The position numbers were made by a program, and so were the translations under genes. This document shows, piece by piece, positions 36,515 to 39,785 of a DNA stretch of 39,785 nt (position 1 is the first letter of the stretch; every line of letters starts with the position of its first letter). The DNA comes from Pseudomonadota bacterium (GTDB taxonomy: Bacteria > Pseudomonadota > Gammaproteobacteria > Burkholderiales > Burkholderiaceae_C): NCBI GenBank assembly GCA_021846965.1, contig JAJZWA010000035.1:1-39785 (forward strand), written 5' to 3'. The notes under the pieces are model-generated. The model searched no databases. It had not been told where the DNA came from and was given only the letters and a program-made list of their open reading frames with translations.

Positions 36515-36559
36515 GCGCGAGACACCTTGGAAGCGGAGGCGGCCGGACAGGCCACGGAT

Positions 36560-36620
36560 TTCGATTGTTGCAGAGCCGGGGCAAACGCGTATGGCGTTAC
36601 CTCGGTCCGCTTCGATTGTT
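36560..36620. repeat. Direct repeat TTCGATTGTT upstream of gshA
   Basis: TTCGATTGTT occurs at 36560-36569 and again at 36611-36620, 51 bases apart, in the short leader of gshA. The copies are A/T-rich in a G/C-rich gap. On the gshA strand they read AACAATCGAA. A regulator binding both copies is possible; chance is not excluded for a 10-mer. Confidence 0.35.
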
Positions 36621-36632
36621 CCGCATCCATGT

Positions 36633-36650
36633 GGGGGCGACCCCGCCCCC
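36633..36650. promoter_or_regulatory. GGGGGCG/CGCCCCC hairpin upstream of gshA
   Basis: GGGGGCG (36633-36639) and CGCCCCC (36644-36650) form a perfect seven-pair stem with a four-base loop, between the amtB terminator and gshA. No T-run follows on the minus strand. It could be part of a leader structure or a second barrier to readthrough from amtB. Confidence 0.4.
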
Positions 36651-36684
36651 TGACAAGGGGGTTTGCGCAGGCACAAGCCCGACC

Positions 36685-36713
36685 AAAAAAAGCGCCCGGG
36701 CCATGCCGGGCGC
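36685..36713 (-). terminator. Intrinsic terminator of the porin-glnK-amtB operon
   Basis: On the minus strand GCGCCCGG (36706-36713) pairs perfectly with CCGGGCGC (36692-36699) across a six-base loop and is followed by seven T (36691-36685). It begins 70 bases after the amtB stop. This is the only standard Rho-independent terminator I see in the window, and it insulates gshA from the nitrogen operon. Confidence 0.9.
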
Positions 36714-36783
36714 AAAGGTCTTGCTCTGGAGAGAGGCCAAACGGCCCGGACCCGCGGGTCCGGGGTCATGCGGGGTGAGGCGC

Positions 36784-38193
36784 TCAGAGCACCTGTTCGC
36801 CGTGCAGGCTGATGTCCAGGCCCTCGCGCTCCTGCTCCTCGGTGACGCGCAAACCCAACAGCATGTCGACGACCTTGAGGATCACGAAGGTCACGATGGC
36901 GTCGTAGATGATGGTCACGGCCACGCCCTTGGCCTGGATCAGCAATTGCGCGGTATTGCCCTCCAGCACACCGGCGGTGCCGCCGATGGCCTTGACCGCG
37001 AACACGCCGGTCAGCAAGGCGCCGAGAATGCCGCCGATGGCGTGCACGCCGAAGGCGTCGAGCGAATCGTCGTAGCCGATCATCTCCTTCATGTACACGG
37101 CGGTCCAGAAGCACACCGCGCCGGCGGCCAGGCCGATGATCAGCGCGCCGCTGGGGCCCACGAAGCCGGAAGCCGGGGTGATGGCCACCAGGCCGGCCAC
37201 GGCACCCGAGCAGATGCCCAGGATGGTCGGCTTGCCGCGGGCCATCCACTCGACGAACATCCAGCTCAGCGCGGCCATCGCGGTGGCGATCTGGGTGGCG
37301 GCCATGGCCATGCCGGCGCGGTCGCTGGCGGCCACCGCGGAGCCGGCATTGAAGCCGAACCAACCCACCCACAGCAGCGAGGCGCCGATCATCGTGAGCA
37401 CCAGGTTGTGCGGGGGCATGGGCTCCCTGCCGTAGCCCACGCGCTTGCCCAGGACCAGGGCCGCCACCAGGCCGGCCACGCCGGCGTTGATGTGCACGAC
37501 GGTGCCGCCGGCGTAGTCGAGCACGCCGTCACCACCCAGCCAGCCGCCGGGACCCCAGACCATGTGGGCGATCGGCGCGTACACGGCGAGCAGCCACAGC
37601 CCCATGAACCACAGCAGCGCGGAGAACTTCATGCGGTCGGCGAAGGAGCCGACGATCAGCGCCGGGGTGATGATCGCGAAGGTCATCTGGAAGGTCATGT
37701 AGGTGGTCTCGGGAATGGTGGGCGCCAGCGCGTTCGCGGCGTCCAGCCCCATGCCCGTGAGGAACAACCTGCTCAATCCTCCTATGAACCCGTTGCCGCT
37801 GGTGAATGCCAGGCTGTAGCCGATGATCATCCACAACACGGTCACCAGACAGGTGATCGCGAAGCTCTGCATCAGCGTCGCCAGCACGTTCTTCTTGCGC
37901 ACCATGCCGCCGTAGAACAACGCCAGGCCCGGGATGGTCATCATCAGCACCAGCGCGGTGGAGGTGAGCATCCACGCGTTGTCGCCCGAGTTGATGAAAG
38001 CCGCCGGGTTCTTGGCCGCCGAGGCGGCAGCCGCTGGCGCGGCGGGGGCTGCGGGTGCGGCCGCGGCGGGTGCCGTGGCGGCCGCGGTGGCGGGTGCCGC
38101 CGACGCCGGGGCGCTGGCGGTCTGGGCCAGCGCCGAGATCGGCGAGCCCAGCATGGCCAGGCTCAGGGCGATGCTTGCGAAATACTTTTTCAT
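36784..38193 (-). CDS. amtB: Ammonium transporter AmtB
   Basis: A 469-residue ammonium channel of the Amt/Rh family, made as a preprotein. A signal peptide (KKYFASIALSLAMLGSPISA, cut after ALA) is followed by an Ala/Pro-rich linker of about 45 residues, then eleven membrane helices. Family marks: FINSGDNAWMLTSTALVLMM at the first helix, FYGGMVRKKNVL, the pore His in YAPIAHMVWGPGGWL and the second pore His in DAFGVHAIGGILGALLTG. The ATG at 38193 is chosen because an upstream ATG lies inside the glnK overlap zone and would spoil the signal peptide. It lies 29 bases after glnK, the classical partner that blocks the channel when nitrogen is plentiful. Confidence 0.96.
   Translation of the reverse strand: MKKYFASIALSLAMLGSPISALAQTASAPASAAPATAAATAPAAAAPAAPAAPAAAASAAKNPAAFINSGDNAWMLTSTALVLMMTIPGLALFYGGMVRKKNVLATLMQSFAITCLVTVLWMIIGYSLAFTSGNGFIGGLSRLFLTGMGLDAANALAPTIPETTYMTFQMTFAIITPALIVGSFADRMKFSALLWFMGLWLLAVYAPIAHMVWGPGGWLGGDGVLDYAGGTVVHINAGVAGLVAALVLGKRVGYGREPMPPHNLVLTMIGASLLWVGWFGFNAGSAVAASDRAGMAMAATQIATAMAALSWMFVEWMARGKPTILGICSGAVAGLVAITPASGFVGPSGALIIGLAAGAVCFWTAVYMKEMIGYDDSLDAFGVHAIGGILGALLTGVFAVKAIGGTAGVLEGNTAQLLIQAKGVAVTIIYDAIVTFVILKVVDMLLGLRVTEEQEREGLDISLHGEQVL
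38011..38125. repeat. GC-rich imperfect repeats encoding the AmtB Ala/Pro linker
   Basis: This stretch is built of repeated GCGGCGGGTGCC-like units and encodes a linker of almost only Ala and Pro between the AmtB signal peptide and the first helix. Long linkers of this type are common in AmtB of Burkholderiales. It is prone to length variation. Confidence 0.6.
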
Positions 38194-38222
38194 GTCCTTG
38201 ACCTTTCGGATGTGCGGGGCCG

Positions 38223-39693
<1,471 letters not shown>

Positions 39694-39740
39694 CAGGAAC
39701 TCTCCTCAGGGCGAAGCGGTTGGCAGGGTCTCGATATCAG

Positions 39741-39755
39741 CCGGGGAAACCCCGG
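39741..39755 (-). promoter_or_regulatory. Hairpin in the porin 5' leader
   Basis: CCGGGG and CCCCGG are perfect inverted copies around AAA on the + strand (TTT on the transcript). It lies between the predicted sigma-54 start site near 39759 and the ribosome binding site of the porin, so it would be near the 5' end of the mRNA. A stem at the 5' end may stabilise the transcript. Confidence 0.45.
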
Positions 39756-39770
39756 TGGCGCAATGGCTCT

Positions 39771-39785
39771 GCAGCTTTCGTGCCA
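39771..39785 (-). promoter_or_regulatory. Sigma-54 (RpoN) promoter of porin-glnK-amtB
   Basis: The minus strand reads TGGCACGAAAGCTGC from 39785 to 39771. This has the invariant GG at -24 and GC at -12 separated by exactly ten bases, and matches the TGGCAC-N5-TTGC consensus at all but one position. Transcription would start near 39759, 66 bases before the ATG of the porin. NtrC-type enhancer sites would lie beyond the window edge. glnK-amtB operons are classically RpoN/NtrC controlled, which agrees. Confidence 0.85.

Noticed and set aside
37091..37435. Short + strand frame inside amtB
   Set aside because: It is antisense to conserved transmembrane helices of AmtB and has no start context.

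Overview
The window reads as chromosome of a high-G+C betaproteobacterium, most likely Burkholderiales. The reasons are the complete cbb gene order cbbF-P-T-Z-G-K-A divergent from a LysR-type cbbR, a GshA of the proteobacterial TIGR02049 type beside gshB, a porin-glnK-amtB operon, and the leuS-lptE-holA block. The chemistry (phosphoribulokinase, fructose-bisphosphatase, CbbY, CbbZ) points to Calvin-cycle autotrophy, although no RuBisCO gene lies here. I cannot name a genus. There are no rRNA or tRNA genes, insertion sequences, CRISPR arrays or prophage genes that I can see. Genes are tightly packed, and most gaps are under 100 bases.

Layout. 1-1864 (+): end of leuS, lptE and holA. 1893-10964 (-): the Calvin operon, read right to left as fbp, prk, tkt, gph, gap, pgk, fba, cbbY. 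A 357-base control region (10965-11321) separates it from cbbR (+), which overlaps rsmE tail to tail. 12301-16760 (-): glnE, tal, rsmE. 16973-22010 (+): a very large AsmA/YhdP-like envelope protein and a nitrilase-family amidase. 22079-22738 (-): an OmpA-domain lipoprotein, divergent from a ferritin-like diiron protein (+). 23734-28012 (-): a three-gene operon encoding a double-domain ABC permease, its ATPase and an MGDG-synthase-type glycosyltransferase, with no substrate-binding protein. 28311-31874 (+): a CDF metal transporter, a PEBP-family protein, a small membrane protein, a glycerophosphodiesterase and an MTA/SAH nucleosidase. 31890-33122 (-): an RlmL-type rRNA methyltransferase. 33272-34201 (+): an orphan PhnD-like binding protein. 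34207-36514 (-): gshA-gshB. 36784-39693 (-): porin, glnK, amtB, ending in a clear intrinsic terminator and starting from a sigma-54 promoter at the very edge of the window.

How it works together. The cbb operon supplies the regeneration arm of the Calvin cycle plus two clean-up phosphatases (2-phosphoglycolate and xylulose-1,5-bisphosphate). Transaldolase next door adds a link to the pentose phosphate pathway. The right end is nitrogen acquisition (porin, PII, ammonium channel) under RpoN, next to glutathione synthesis. GlnE adds a second nitrogen-control step. The items most worth a second look are the structured cbbR-cbbF control region, a hairpin holding the ribosome binding site of gap, the sigma-54 promoter, and the binding-protein-less ABC/glycosyltransferase operon with an orphan binding protein 5 kb away.
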